DNA of 64,000 nucleotides from Helianthus annuus. Lineage: Eukaryota > Streptophyta > Magnoliopsida > Asterales > Asteraceae. Each line of letters begins with the position of its first letter. The first letter of the stretch is position 1. The stretch covers positions 4,832,110 through 4,896,109 of the forward strand of contig NC_035439.2 of NCBI RefSeq assembly GCF_002127325.2, read 5' to 3'. The position numbers and the translations under genes are program-made. Shown here piece by piece: positions 31,171 to 42,221 of the stretch. The notes beneath the pieces are model-generated. The model did not search any database. It saw only the letters and a list, made by a program, of their open reading frames with translations, and was not told the DNA's origin.

Positions 31171-31546
31171 GAGTTAATTGCCATTTTAGTCCCTGTGGTT
31201 TGGGCCATTTTGCCAGTTTAGTCCAAATGTTTCATTTTTAACCTATGGGTCCAAAAAGGTTTCACAGTTGCCATTTTAGTACACTGGGTTAACTTCATTC
31301 ATTTTTTCTGTTAACGAGAAGGCCAATTCGGTCATTTTATATGGCTGAATTGCCCTTTTAGTTAACAAAATTACATACAAAATGACCGAATTGGCCTTCT
31401 CGTTAACAGAAAAAATGGATGAAGTTAACCAAATGGACTAAAATGGCAACTGTGAAACCTTTTTGGACCCAAAGGTTAAAAATGAAACCTTTGGACTAAA
31501 CTGGTAAAATGGCCCAAACCACAGGGACTAAAATGGCAATTAACTC
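31171..31546. mobile_element. Foldback MULE-type MITE with 9-bp TSD
   Basis: A 376-bp near-perfect inverted repeat with ends GAGTTAATTGCCATTTTAGT and its complement, arms of ~170 bp and a short centre. It is flanked by AAAAATATA on both sides (31162-31170, 31547-31555). It is non-coding and lies 230 bp past the DUF247 stop. Confidence 0.9.
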
Positions 31547-31775
31547 AAAAATATATAAAGAGTAAAAAGAATCATATAGGCACATCAATGTTGACTGAAA
31601 AATATTCCAAACTTCAATTCACTTCTCACATATCCAGAAAAGACCCCTCTCTTGAACTGCTTAACTACCCTTTTACTTCTCCTTGCTCCAAACACCCCTG
31701 TATATAATAACTATCAAGATATCTTGTCTAATTAATAGTGGAAAAAAAAAGTTAAAAGCTTACCCTAAAACTCTT

Positions 31776-33101
31776 TTAGTTGCTTCCAGCAGACTTAATA
31801 GTAAATACGGTCTGAACCACGGTTAGAGCAAATAGAATGATTCCAGCAAATAAAGCAATGATATTCCATGGACTACTAAAGTAAGTTTTCATCAACCAAG
31901 TTATATTTTTTGGCCAATAGCCATCGCAATACTCTTTCAACATTTCACATTGTTCACAGTAAAAGGAATATTCACCTGTAACTTCTTTGCATATGTTGTT
32001 GATCATATTAGCAGCTTCTTTATTTGAACCCAGGTCGTTAACAAGGACTTCTGAATCTACCAACTTAGCAACATCTTCTTGAGTATTAACTAGCATATCC
32101 ATGACAAAAGCATATGATGTAATATGATTACGAGTTTGGTAGGAGTGCTCGTAAGCAATGAGATTCCTTAACACCAACTCTGTGAAATCATGAACAAGAA
32201 ATACCGGCATTCTAAGAGTTTTGTTACCCCAACACCATGAAAAACATGGGAACATAGATGACGTCACACCCATCTCCATGGGCCAGTTTGGACTTTGGTT
32301 AGGTTTGAACTTGACCCCTGCCCTGTCTAGATCTACAGCCGAATGGATTGGTGACTCTAAGTAATTTGATTTAATATCATCTCGAGGCTTGTAACATTCA
32401 TGTAGAAGGCTTAGAATATGAGGTGATGTATCAATGGAAATTTTGTTGATTTTTATTTCATCTTCAAAGAGGCTGAGATCATTTAAAATTGGATGAATAA
32501 ATTCAATAAAGGAGAGATTAGGAGCAGTTTTCAATATTGTGCACTCATATATTTCATTAAGAAAAAACAAAGGGATCTGGTTTTCTAGCAATACCAAGTC
32601 AAAAATTATAGTTTTGGGCAGCAACTTATTTCCCAAAAATGGTTCATCGGATGTCGAATACCAGTGAATGAACTCAAGTATGAAACAAGCATCCACAACC
32701 ATCATTTTGGCAACTACCGCATCATCAATGGTCTTCTCCCAAACATAAAATGCCTTGATTTGTTTCATTTTAGAGTAGGCCTTCTGCACACATGATTTCA
32801 ATAAATCCCCAAATGAGGGACTTGTACGACGCAGTAGATTATTCAAACAAATTATTTTCTGCTTTTCAAATGCTTGCACATTGTTGTCATCTCTATGCAG
32901 AGGTCCAATAGAGACCACCCGAGGGTTAAAAGAACTGGGGTTGAGTTCTCGTAGGGTACGAGGTACTCTGGCAATCTGTGGCAAAACGCGGTTAAAATGG
33001 TTGACTTCGTTTTCTATAGAATCAAGAAGACTTTGGAAGGTGTCTTGAATCATGTTTACATCTCCAAGCTCCAAATCACCGTTGCCTATAGGGAATGTCA
33101 T
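31776..33101 (-). CDS. DUF247 (UPF0481) membrane protein
   Basis: A complete single-exon 441-residue frame, the only intact conserved host gene in the window. Family hallmarks: VVSIGPLHRDD near residue 63, LEFIHWYS (~143), LLENQIPLFFLNEIYE (~172), a variable middle, RNLIAYEHSY (~320), then a C-terminal membrane helix WNIIALFAGIILFALTVVQT followed by a short tail. Length is typical (400-500). DUF247 proteins are plant-specific and usually of unknown biochemistry; members are linked to the grass self-incompatibility loci. The C-terminal anchor suggests a tail-anchored membrane protein. The start was chosen at MTFPIGNGD. Only 136 bp separate this ATG from a hAT MITE, so the promoter probably lies in the MITE. 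Confidence 0.88.
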   Translation of the reverse strand: MTFPIGNGDLELGDVNMIQDTFQSLLDSIENEVNHFNRVLPQIARVPRTLRELNPSSFNPRVVSIGPLHRDDNNVQAFEKQKIICLNNLLRRTSPSFGDLLKSCVQKAYSKMKQIKAFYVWEKTIDDAVVAKMMVVDACFILEFIHWYSTSDEPFLGNKLLPKTIIFDLVLLENQIPLFFLNEIYECTILKTAPNLSFIEFIHPILNDLSLFEDEIKINKISIDTSPHILSLLHECYKPRDDIKSNYLESPIHSAVDLDRAGVKFKPNQSPNWPMEMGVTSSMFPCFSWCWGNKTLRMPVFLVHDFTELVLRNLIAYEHSYQTRNHITSYAFVMDMLVNTQEDVAKLVDSEVLVNDLGSNKEAANMINNICKEVTGEYSFYCEQCEMLKEYCDGYWPKNITWLMKTYFSSPWNIIALFAGIILFALTVVQTVFTIKSAGSN

Positions 33102-33237
33102 TTCCTATGCAATTATGAATTAGACCAGAATATAAGTATTGTTGAGAGCTATACTGTAACTTTTTATTTAGTTACTTGATTGGAGGGAAACAAATTAAAA
33201 GAACACCACGGTCGCAATTAGCATATTCAGAATCATT

Positions 33238-33894
33238 TATGGATGAGATCGGTACGATACCGGTACCGGTACCGTTATCGAAATTGAGGAAATGTGGATA
33301 CCGATTACCGTACCGTATTTATAGATTCGGTTTCGGTACGGTGCTGGTATTTCGGTACTTTACCACATTGGTACCGCTTTGGTGTTATCCATTGTTTTAC
33401 CTAAAAAAACCATATAATTGCAATCACCCATTTCTTGTTATGAGGTTAACATTTGATTCCTTATTAAAGATAAAACTTTTTTTTTTATTTTTACTTTTAC
33501 CATTTTAATAAAAGCTTCATGGTTTTTTTTTACTTTTTTCAACGTCTACAATCGAGGCGATTCCCAACAGTTGTCGGATCTAACAAACTCGCAACAAGGT
33601 TTCTCGATAACAATCTTGATTCATCAACTCCGAATCCAAGTAAAGCCTACATACAAGAAGTTGTTCATATCTAGAATGCCATGAAAACTTAGAAGAATTC
33701 AAATCTAAAATGAAAAACATAAAAACTTATCAATATTTAATTCGGTATTAATAGAGGTACCGATACCGTTTGTATCGATACCGAATTTTGAAAAATCTAT
33801 TACCGATACCGGTATCGTTTATGATCGGTACGGTACGACGTCGGTACGGTACCGGTATAGTACCGGTATTTCGGTAAAAAAAATCTCATCCCTA
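33238..33894. mobile_element. hAT-type MITE upstream of DUF247 gene
   Basis: Ends TATGGATGAGAT (left) and the complement of the right end TAGGGATGAGAT. Flanking 8-bp repeats GAATCATT (33230-33237) and GAATGATT (33895-33902) differ at one base. Both arms are packed with GGTACCGGTACC/TACCGATACC words. The 8-bp TSD and TA(G)GG ends fit hAT. It is 657 bp and non-coding. Confidence 0.72.
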
Positions 33895-33902
33895 GAATGA
33901 TT

Positions 33903-34346
33903 ACATAGCTGCACATTCAATATCACAAAATAACAAACTGAAAACCAGAAAATAGGTTCCGTTGACTTTTTTTATTTCCCAAAAGGAAAAAACTCAAAAT
34001 CACAAATGCATAGAATTGGAACAAGGAACTACATGATTTGAACAATTGCATTGAAATTTAGCCTTTAAGAAACTTAAGTTCGGTTTACTACAACTTACCT
34101 GACCTTGAAATCGAGTTGCAAAAGAGGGAATAGAGTGGTGTAGATCCGATCAGCTGAGTAATCCTTGTTGATACAAAAGTCAATATCTATTTAGCCCATT
34201 TTGTAGAGGGTGAGTGACGCAACGCTTTGAGTTTTGTGGGAGACAACGTTTTTTAATTTAGCGTAAATTACTATTTTGGCCCTTGTGTTTTAACTAATTT
34301 AACTTTTTCAGTTCAAAAAATAATATTTTAACATATCAGACCCTAA
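33903..34346. other. Intergenic; unpaired end of the inverted repeat
   Basis: No gene seen. From about 34262 (TAAATTACTATTTTGGCCC) the sequence resembles a repeat terminus belonging to the inverted repeat that follows, but its partner is missing on the right side. Confidence 0.4.
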
Positions 34347-35666
34347 GATTGTATTTTATAACGATTTTAACCCCTAACACTAACTATGTATTTTTTAGTT
34401 AAGCCTAACAGTATTATGGTCCTTTTATAGTTTAGTGGCTATTTATGTAAGTTATAAGCTTCATTAATATTTTTATTTGTGTAATTACTTATGTTTTTTA
34501 TTTCTTTATTTCACGATTATTTTCTAACAAAATACGTTTTAAATGTACAAATAAATACATATTTCTTAAACAATTTATGTTTTTATAAATGTCGTTTATA
34601 AAAACATTTGTTTTTTAACCTTTTTAAAACAGTCTATCATTTTTAAAATCGTTTCTTTCTAAACTGTTTGTTTTTAAAATCGTTTTTTTTACGTCCTTAT
34701 TTTGTTTAAATTGAACAATTCATTTTTACCATTCTTTTTTAATTCAATATGTATTTAAAAAAATTTTTAAACAATTCATTTTTTTAAAGTCGTCCATTTT
34801 CAAAAGTGTTTATTTTTAAAGCGTTCGTTTAGAACCGCTTTTATAAAGCGTTACTATTATTTATAAAACGTTATTTGAATCGTTTGTCCTTTTAAAATTC
34901 TCCATTTTTTGGACTGTTTGTTGGAAACTCGTTCAGTTTTCAAATCTTTTGTTTACTAAAATCATCCGGTTTTTAAAACCTTAAATTGTTCATAAAAATA
35001 AAGAAAAAGGTACTAAATTTTTTTGTTAAAATATAAGGTTTAAAAAAGCGTATGGTTTTACTAAATAAAAGGTTTAAAAAATGAACGAACTTCGAATAAA
35101 CGAATGGTCCAAAATTGGAAGATTTTAAAAAGATAAACGATTCGAATAATGCTTTAAAAATGAAAGGAACGTTTTACAAAAACGGATTTTCAAGAACGCT
35201 TTAAAAATAAACGATTTTAAAAATGAACGACTTTAAAAAATGAATTGTTTAAAAAATATATGGTTTTAAAAAGAATGGTAAAAAATGAATTGTTCAATTT
35301 AAAAAAAAAACAAAGGACTCAAAAACGATTTTAAAAACAAACAGTTTAAAAAGAAACCACTTTAAAAACGATAGACAGTTTTAAAAAGGTTATAAAACAA
35401 ACTTTTTTAAAAAACGAAGTTTATAAAAAAACACATTGTTAAATAAATATGTATTTATTTGTATATTTAAAACGTATTTTGTTAAATAATAATCGTGAAA
35501 TAAAGAAATAAAAATTAAGTAATTACACAAATGAAAATATTAAAAGAACTTTATAACTTATATAAACAGCCCCTAATCTATAAAAGGACCATAATACCCT
35601 TAGGCTTAACTGGAAAAAAGTAACATAGTTAGTGTTAGGGGCTAAAACTGTTATAAAATACAATCT
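34347..35666. repeat. 1.3-kb inverted repeat (foldback element)
   Basis: The left arm begins GATTGTATTTTATAACG and includes CCCCTAACACTAACTATG, ACAGTATTATGGTCCTTTTA and TTTATTTCACGATTATTTTC. The right arm has the complements in reverse order, ending GTTATAAAATACAATC at 35666. Arms are ~640 bp and moderately diverged, with AAACGATTTTAAAAA simple repeats in the inner half. It is non-coding. Confidence 0.85.
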
Positions 35667-36082
35667 GGATATGTAGGACTGGCATAACGGGTCAACCCGA
35701 TCTGTTAAGACACGAATACGATAAGACACTAACCCGAAACACGTAAACACGAACACGACACAAAATCTTATCGTGTTAGATTTTTGAAACACGAACACGA
35801 ACCTGTTAATAAGCAGGTTCCATGAAACAACCTGCTAAGACACGAAAAAATTACCAACGTATCATACGACCTGTTTAAGATCCTCATTCCTCACTAACTA
35901 CGCATTTAAAAAGTATTGGGCGTGTCGAAAACAAACCAGTGAGTAAAAATTTAAAACAACCAAATGACTTCATACACCATTACTCATTTGCTCCACCATC
36001 ATAAATCCAAGCTTGTTACCATTACAACAATATTTGCTCATTACATTAAAGTGCATGATCTTCTAAACAAATAGGCAACAAT
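35667..36082. other. Repeat-like sequence, unclassified
   Basis: GGGTCAACCCGATCTGTTAA, AAACACGAACACGAACCTGT and ACACGTAAACACGAACACGA resemble a common dispersed non-coding plant repeat. Edges and class could not be determined. Confidence 0.4.
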
Positions 36083-36366
36083 TATAACAACCCTCCAAAA
36101 TTTATTTCCGACATCTCTAATATGTTTAGAGTGCCCCCATACGTCCTAAAATACGCCATATATACGAGATTTGACCCTAAATACCTTTATATAATTAAAA
36201 ATAAAATAAAAATCAAGTTTAGGGGTCGCTCGCGGGCCGCGAAGACATTCCCTCAGTCTTACGCAGGCCGCGACAGTTAAAAGATCAGGCGAAAACCCTA
36301 GCACGCCACGTGTCGTGGACGTGTTGGGTCTAGGGTTCGAGTCAGCCAAGCTAGGGCCTACCCTAC
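36083..36366 (+). mobile_element. LTR fragment, same family as 1689-2890
   Basis: It starts TATAACAACCCTCC and contains GCGGGCCGCGAAG and CCACGTGTCGTGGACGTG, corresponding to the first ~300 bp of the LTR at 1689. It is cut off by the insertion of gypsy element A at 36367. Confidence 0.55.
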
Positions 36367-37117
36367 TGTTATGGGCCATTTTCTGAACATATATCCTGAC
36401 TAATATTCTGATTGTGATTGTTTATTTGTAATCAGGATACTGGACGGGGATATTGCTAACATCCTGGGTAATATCCTGAAGTATATCGAATTAATCACGT
36501 GCAAGTTAAAGACTGGGACTTGCTAACGGTCAAATGGACTTCATCTCCTCAAGACTCGGGCGTATCTGTTAAAGGAGAGACGTTGAACCCGAAAGACTAG
36601 GTCTACAACGTTCGACTAAGGAATATTCGTTGGATCCCGGTTATGTAGGATAGTTAGTTACATTATCTTTACTATAAATAGATGGGGGCGGATCAGTTTA
36701 AGGCACACAATCTTCCACTTACACTCTCGTACACTCTTACTCTAGCTCACCGCAAACACCACATCCAAACACTTGTATTCAAATTACGTTGTAACACTTA
36801 GTCGATCTGCACCACATCCTGCACTGTATCCTGAAGTTTGAAGTAATAAGAAGAACAAGGCAGCTGCGATTGTCAGCTCCCGAGGTTTTATGCTGGAGAT
36901 CTAGATCGATCAAGGGCTTTCCTCGTACATCACGTGTCAACCTTTACATTTTTTGCTCATTGTTTGATTATAGATACAACTCGATATCCTGAGTCGTATC
37001 CTGAAACTATTCTTGCAAATAACTTGATTAACATATTTTTGAACACATTCTCTTAGCACACTACCTCACAAAACTAATTTGATCACAAAATTACTTAGGT
37101 AATTTTTGACCAAAACA
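36367..37117 (+). repeat. Element A 5' LTR
   Basis: 751 bp from TGTTATGGGCC to GACCAAAACA, with TATA box TATAAATA at 36673-36680. The termini match those of B, C and D (TGTTAGGGC...GACCAAAACA). Confidence 0.85.
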
Positions 37118-37120
37118 ATT

Positions 37121-37138
37121 TGGCGCCCACCGTGGGGC
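37121..37138 (+). other. Element A primer binding site
   Basis: TGGCGCCCACCGTGGGGC three bases after the LTR, identical in C and D. It fits the tRNA-type PBS of Tat/Ogre elements (tRNA-Arg in described Ogre copies, from memory). Confidence 0.75.
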
Positions 37139-37221
37139 AAGTGGTGCTATCTTTACTAAAAATCTTTGTGAAATCATTAATCGGTTTTCTGTTTTCAAAA
37201 CTTTTTGCCACATTATCTGCA

Positions 37222-39491
37222 ATGGCCTCAAGATCAAGCATGAGCTCTTCTACTGTGTCTGCTATGACCTCTGCTACCACTGGTCCGGTGCTTCCACCAC
37301 CTCCTCCAAGGATGCAATCTTTTTCGCAACCTCAGGATATTATCCCTACTCGGAATATTCAGGGATCTGCTCCGATTTTAGCTTCAAATGATGAAATTCT
37401 AACCTTGTTTGGAAGTGTGCAGGAACAAATGAGGCAACAACAGGAAACAAACCAAATGCTGTTAAGAGAGATACAACTCTTAAAAGCTGGCTCAAGCAGA
37501 TCCACCGAAGATATCGTCACTCCTCTACAACCCAGAGCTTTGAACTTTAGTTCAGCTGTGTATACTGAGGATACTAGGGGGAATATTGTGCCCAGCCTTC
37601 CTCAGAATCATACTCCTGAAATACCCTCCTCGGTTAGGATGTCAACCATGAGGAGCTCAGGATATGCTTCAGGATATGGGCAGAATCCTCCGACTGGTAA
37701 CGTGCCTAATAATAATAATAATACTTTTGCCACTAACAGTGTTGGATCTTTGCAGGATGCAGCTGTGACATCAGCATTATCCAGGGAACTTCAGAAGCTA
37801 AAGGATATGATATCCAGTGTACCTGGGTGGTTCAGCCAATTCCTGAAGTATCCCAGGATAGCCACAGGATATCTCGGTTCGTACGTCCTATTTGTGATGC
37901 TGAAATCCCAAAAAGATTCCAGACTCCAAACATGAAGCTTTATGATGGAACCACGGATCCTGAAGAGCATATTGCCCAGTATAGGGAGAGGATGGAGATC
38001 AACCCTATCCCTCCGGAGCTCAAGGAAGCTTGCTTGTGCAAGGGTTTTGGTCTTACCTTAACAGGATCAGCCTTGAAATGGCTCCTAAATGTTCCTCCTC
38101 ATTCGATTACATCATTTGCTCACTTAGTGAATTTATTTAACAGTCAATTTTCTTGTAGTCGAAGTTTTGAGAAACTAACCAGTGATCTTTACAGGATAAC
38201 TCAAGGGCCTCAGGAATCCTTGAGGGATTATGTGAACAAATTCAGTCAAGAATCCTTGGATATCCCACATCTTGATGTTGCAACAGTCGTGCAAGATTTT
38301 AAGATGGGGTTACAAAAGGATTCTCAGGATCTTGTAATGAATCCCTGCAGGAATCTCGACGAAGCTCGTAATAGGGCTTTGAGATATATCCGTTTGGAAG
38401 ATGACAAGAAAATGCAAGAGAGGATGAATTCTACCTCGACCTACGAATCAACCAACAGGAAATCAGAATCCTCATATAAGCCATATCGCTCTAAGCCGTA
38501 TGGCAGAAATGATAGCAAGCGAGTAAATGCTGTTGAAGACGAGGATCCTGAAGAATATCCTGAATTATCCGAATATTGTTATTCCGTTAATATACCTGAA
38601 CTAATGTATGCTATGCAGGGTTTGCGAGATAAAGCCAGGTGGCCTCGGAAGAATCAACAAAAAGCTGATTGGAAGGATAAATCCAAATGGTGTGCCTTCC
38701 ATGAGGATTTCGGACATGTTACTGAGGATTGCATTGCCTTGAGAAAAGAAATAAGCTATCTACTAAGCAAAGGATATCTGAAGGACTTGCTGGGAAGAAA
38801 GAAAAATAAAGGGCAGGATCCCGAGAAGGATCTTGAGCGAGCAGCATCACCCCCAGCAGATGCCAAGATAATTAACTTTATTTCAGGAGGATCCGACATT
38901 TGTGGGACTTCGTATTCAGCGGCTAAGAGACATGCAAAGGAAGCTAAGAGTGAGAGGGGAGACAAACCAGTCAAGATGACTACCCTCACAACTGATAAAG
39001 TGATCACTTTCGATAGTGATGACAGGGATACTGTTCAGGATCCTCACCATGATGCTTTGGTAATAACATTATATGTGGCTAACCATTTTGTACGCAGGAT
39101 ACTGGTAGACAACGGTAGTTCTGTCAATATAATTCAGCTGGAAACATTGAAGAGGATGAATGTATCTCCGATGGACATTATTTCGAAGTCCACTGTGCTC
39201 GTTGGTTTTAGTGGAGAAGCTAGGAACACGGTGGGAGAGATAAAGTTACCGGTATATGTTGAAGGAGTCAACTCGATACAACGTTTCTGTGTGATGGATT
39301 CTCTATCCTGCTATAACATCATACTGGGAAGACCATGGATTCATGATATGAAGGCCGTACCATCAACATATCACCAATGCATCAAGATCCCTACCCCTTG
39401 GGGAGTTGTCAAAGTCGATAGTGATCAGCAGGAGGCGAAAGAATGTTACTCATCCTCAATGAAATCCTCGACCAAACCAAATGCAGCATAG
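37222..39491 (+). pseudogene. gag: Element A gag-protease, one frameshift
   Basis: The start MASRSSMSSS at 37222 aligns with MASSLKN in C and D. The longer upstream frame runs through the PBS and was not used. A coiled-coil/glutamine-rich N-terminus precedes a one-base deletion near 37829 (GGGTGG where C has GGGGT), which shifts the frame; translation resumes in the frame of 37827-39491. Retrotransposon gag domain: KLYDGTTDPEEHIAQYRERM to RALRYIRLEDDK. Knuckle-like WCAFHEDFGHVTEDC (C-H-H-C, not C-C-H-C). Protease RRILVDNGSSVNII (DNG rather than D-T/S-G). It ends at TAG in the context GCA-TAG-CAA-TTA, with RT in the same frame beyond. Confidence 0.85.
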
Positions 39492-41202
39492 CAATTAAAG
39501 ATGCGGGCCCAGGATATCGTGGAGAATTCGGAGCAGGATGTGAAGAAAGTTATCCTGGATCAGGATAATCCTGATATCTCGGTGCTCGTAGGAACCAATA
39601 TCCCTCAGGATATTGAAGATCAATTAACTTACTTTTTGAAATGCAGGATGTCAACATTCGCATGGAAGCATGAGGATATGACAGGTATATCCAAAGACAT
39701 TATTACTCACAAGCTTGGAATTGACAGGTCATTCAAGCCTATACAACAAAAGAGAAGGAAGTTCGCCCCTGAGCGAAATGCAATTATCCAAGAGGAAGTT
39801 GAAAGATTATTGAAGTCCAAGATGATCAGAGAATCAAATTCCCTAGATGGCTAGCAAATGTGGTAGTGGTTCAAAAGAAGAATGGGAAGTGGAGAGTTTG
39901 TGTAGACTACACAGACCTGAACAAAGCTTGTCCAAAAGACCCGTTCCCTCTTCCACATATCGACTCAATGGTGGATGCTACTGCCGGGCATGAAATGTTG
40001 ACTTTCATGGATGCATCCTCAGGATTTCAGCAGATTCAAATGGAACCTTCTGACCAGGAGGATACTGCTTTCATGACACCAACAGGTATATATTGCTATA
40101 CTGCTATGCCTTTCGGTTTGAAAAATGCAGGTGCAACATACCAGAGATTAGTAAACATGATGTTCAAGGATAAGCTGGGGGAGAACATGGAGGTATATAT
40201 CGATGATATGGTGGTGAAATCTAAAAAGGCTGAGGATCACCTCCAGGATATCAAGGGAGCATTTGATATCCTGGATCAGTATAACATGAAGCTGAATCCT
40301 GCTAAGTGCCATTTCGGAGTGGGGGCAGGAAAGTTTCTAGGATATATGGTGACAAAAAGGGGGATAGAGGCAAGCCCGGAGCAGATTAAAGCTATCCTGG
40401 ATATAAAGTCACCCTCGAATATGAAGGATGTTCAACGGTTAACAGGATGAGTAGCAGCCTTGAATAGATTTATTTCGAGATCCTCGGAAAAATGTAAAGA
40501 GTTCTATGATATCCTGAAAAAGAATAAGAAATTTGAATGGGGTGAGAAGCATGAAGCAGCCCTGCAGGATTTGAAGCAGTATCTTTCAACCGCGCCTCTA
40601 TTGATGAAGCCTGAGGATGGTGAACCATTATCCCTGTATCTTGCAATGTCAGGGAATGCAGTAAGTGCGGTCCTCGTAAAGGATCACGAAGGTCAGCAGT
40701 ATCCTGTTTATTATGTTAGCAAAAGTTTATTAAATGCTGAAACTAGATATTCTCACCTAGAAAAATTGATACTAGCATTAGTTATGGCATCAACAAAGCT
40801 TAGACATTACTTTGAGACACATAGGATTCATGTTAAAACTAATTATCCTATTAAAAGTGTGCTTAGGAAGCCAGAGATGTCAGGCAGGATGGCCAAGTGG
40901 TCAGTAAAGTTGAGTGCTTATGATCTAATATATGAACCTAGAAATGCTATAAAGTCTCAGGCTCTAGCAGACTTTGTGGCTGATTTCAGTAGTGATATTC
41001 AAAATGAAGTAGACCTAGAAGTGCAACAGCTAGGAGAAAACTTAGAATCCTGGACATTATATACTGATGGTGCATCTAATGTAAGAGGTGTAGGTTTAGG
41101 TATACTACTAAAATCGCCACAGGGGGACATATTACCCCAGGCCATTAGATGTGAGTTTCCTGCCACTAATAATGAAGCAGAATATGAAGCTCTGATAGCA
41201 AG
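39492..41202 (+). pseudogene. pol: Element A RT-RNase H-aRNase H, truncated
   Basis: The RT block starts in frame after the leaky-type stop. One base is missing near 39835 (frame shift before KFPRW). The frame continues at 39860 through VCVDYTDLNKACPKDPFPLP, catalytic YIDDMVVKS and LGYMVTKRG. A TGA at 40448-40450 stands where C has an arginine codon, followed by RNase H (YPVYYVSKSLLNAETRYSHL). Then comes the start of the second, archaeal-type RNase H (LYTDGASNVRGVGLG, EYEALIAS), cut at 41202 by element B. Two RNase H domains mark the Tat/Ogre lineage. This copy is dead. Confidence 0.87.
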
Positions 41203-41918
41203 TGTTTTGGTTAAAAATCACACTAGGATAATGCAACCAAACTCCAAGTTACGGGGAATGATGCTTGGAATGAAGAACTAAGATAAGGATCACTATGATA
41301 TAAATTGCACGAATAACATAAGGATTTATACGAGGAAAAAGCCCTTGATCAACGAATGATCTCCGGCATAAAAAACCTCAGGTGATGGAAACTACCGATC
41401 ACCAAGCTCAAATAAATCAATTAAAGTTTACAACTTCGAATAGTGACGAGCTAAGTACAAGGATCACTATGCTTAAACGTGTAAAAATGTGAGAAATGCT
41501 AAGTGTTTGCTGAGAGCTTTGTGACTACAATTGTACGAGAGTGTGTGTAAGCAAAAATGGCTAAGTGTTCTAATTTTAGCTCGTCACCCCTTTAAATATG
41601 AAAGCTAAACTAAGCTAACTAACTGCCCGACTTTCATGCCATTCTCCCACGTTCTCCACAACGTCCATTTTCGTTCAAATGAGTGCGAAATACTTGGGGA
41701 ATATTCCATAGTAACGTTGCCAAGACCAAGTCAAGTTCAATACTCCTGCAAAATAATACGAAATACAAACAGCCAATCATTAGTATGAGGATCCTTAAGG
41801 TGATCCATGATCCTGATCCTGAAGCTCTTCTGAGGATCACTATCTGTCACAGAAGTAAGGATCACTTGTCAGGATAATAAGCAAGGATCACTAATTGATA
41901 GAAAACCCTCCCCTAATA
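41203..41918 (-). repeat. Element B 3' LTR
   Basis: 716 bp reading TGTTTTGGTTAAAAATCAC...CCCTAATA on the plus strand. The U5 end is now TTAACCAAAACA and the outer end is degenerate (TATTAGGG for TGTTAGGG). It is clearly homologous to the 717-bp LTRs of D but more diverged. Confidence 0.85.
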
Positions 41919-41932
41919 ATTGCCCCCAAAAT
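41919..41932 (-). other. Element B polypurine tract
   Basis: The minus strand reads TTTTGGGGGCAAT next to the LTR, the same as in D. Confidence 0.7.
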
Positions 41933-42002
41933 ATAAGGAGTGTAATGTAAAAGTAACAAATTATGTTTTCTTGATCTTATCTGCAACAAACTCAACGGAT
42001 TT

Positions 42003-42080
42003 CTAGCCGTTAATTTCTAACTAGCCGTTGCATCGTGACGTCACAGAAGTGACATTCCTGCAAAATCATGATTATAAATA
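42003..42080 (+). promoter_or_regulatory. Promoter of antisense gene (copy B)
   Basis: Two CTAGCCGTT words (42003, 42021; MYB-core-like), a palindromic TGACGTCA (42036-42043; bZIP/CRE type) and TATAAATA (42073-42080) precede the ATG at 42222 by ~149 bp. D keeps the same order at the same spacing. The promoter faces away from the LTR, into the element. Confidence 0.6.
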
Positions 42081-42221
42081 GAGATAGAGATATGATCGAA
42101 TGCATTTAAATTCAAAGCTACTCCCTTTATAACCGTATTCAGAAGATCAACCAGGTATTCTCCCCTTCATCTTCTCTCTTTGCTTGCTCTGTTTTTGTTT
42201 CTTTTTACTATTCCGTTCAAA

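Larger units (their letters stand above)
36367..41202 (+). mobile_element. Gypsy (Tat-type) element A, left part
   Basis: 5' LTR, PBS, gag-protease, RT-RNase H and the beginning of the archaeal-type RNase H are present. The sequence then breaks at 41202/41203, where element B begins in the opposite orientation. The rest of A (integrase, 3' region, 3' LTR) should lie beyond the window. It is more diverged from C and D than they are from each other: its LTR and coding words are rich in ATCCTG/AGGATA instead of GGATCC. Confidence 0.85.

Noticed and set aside
33176..33508. 110-aa ORF upstream of DUF247
   Set aside because: It runs through the GGTACC-rich hAT MITE arm, with no coding features.
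37120..37221. N-terminal extension of element A gag into the PBS
   Set aside because: It begins at a non-ATG codon inside the PBS. Alignment with C and D starts at MAS (37222).
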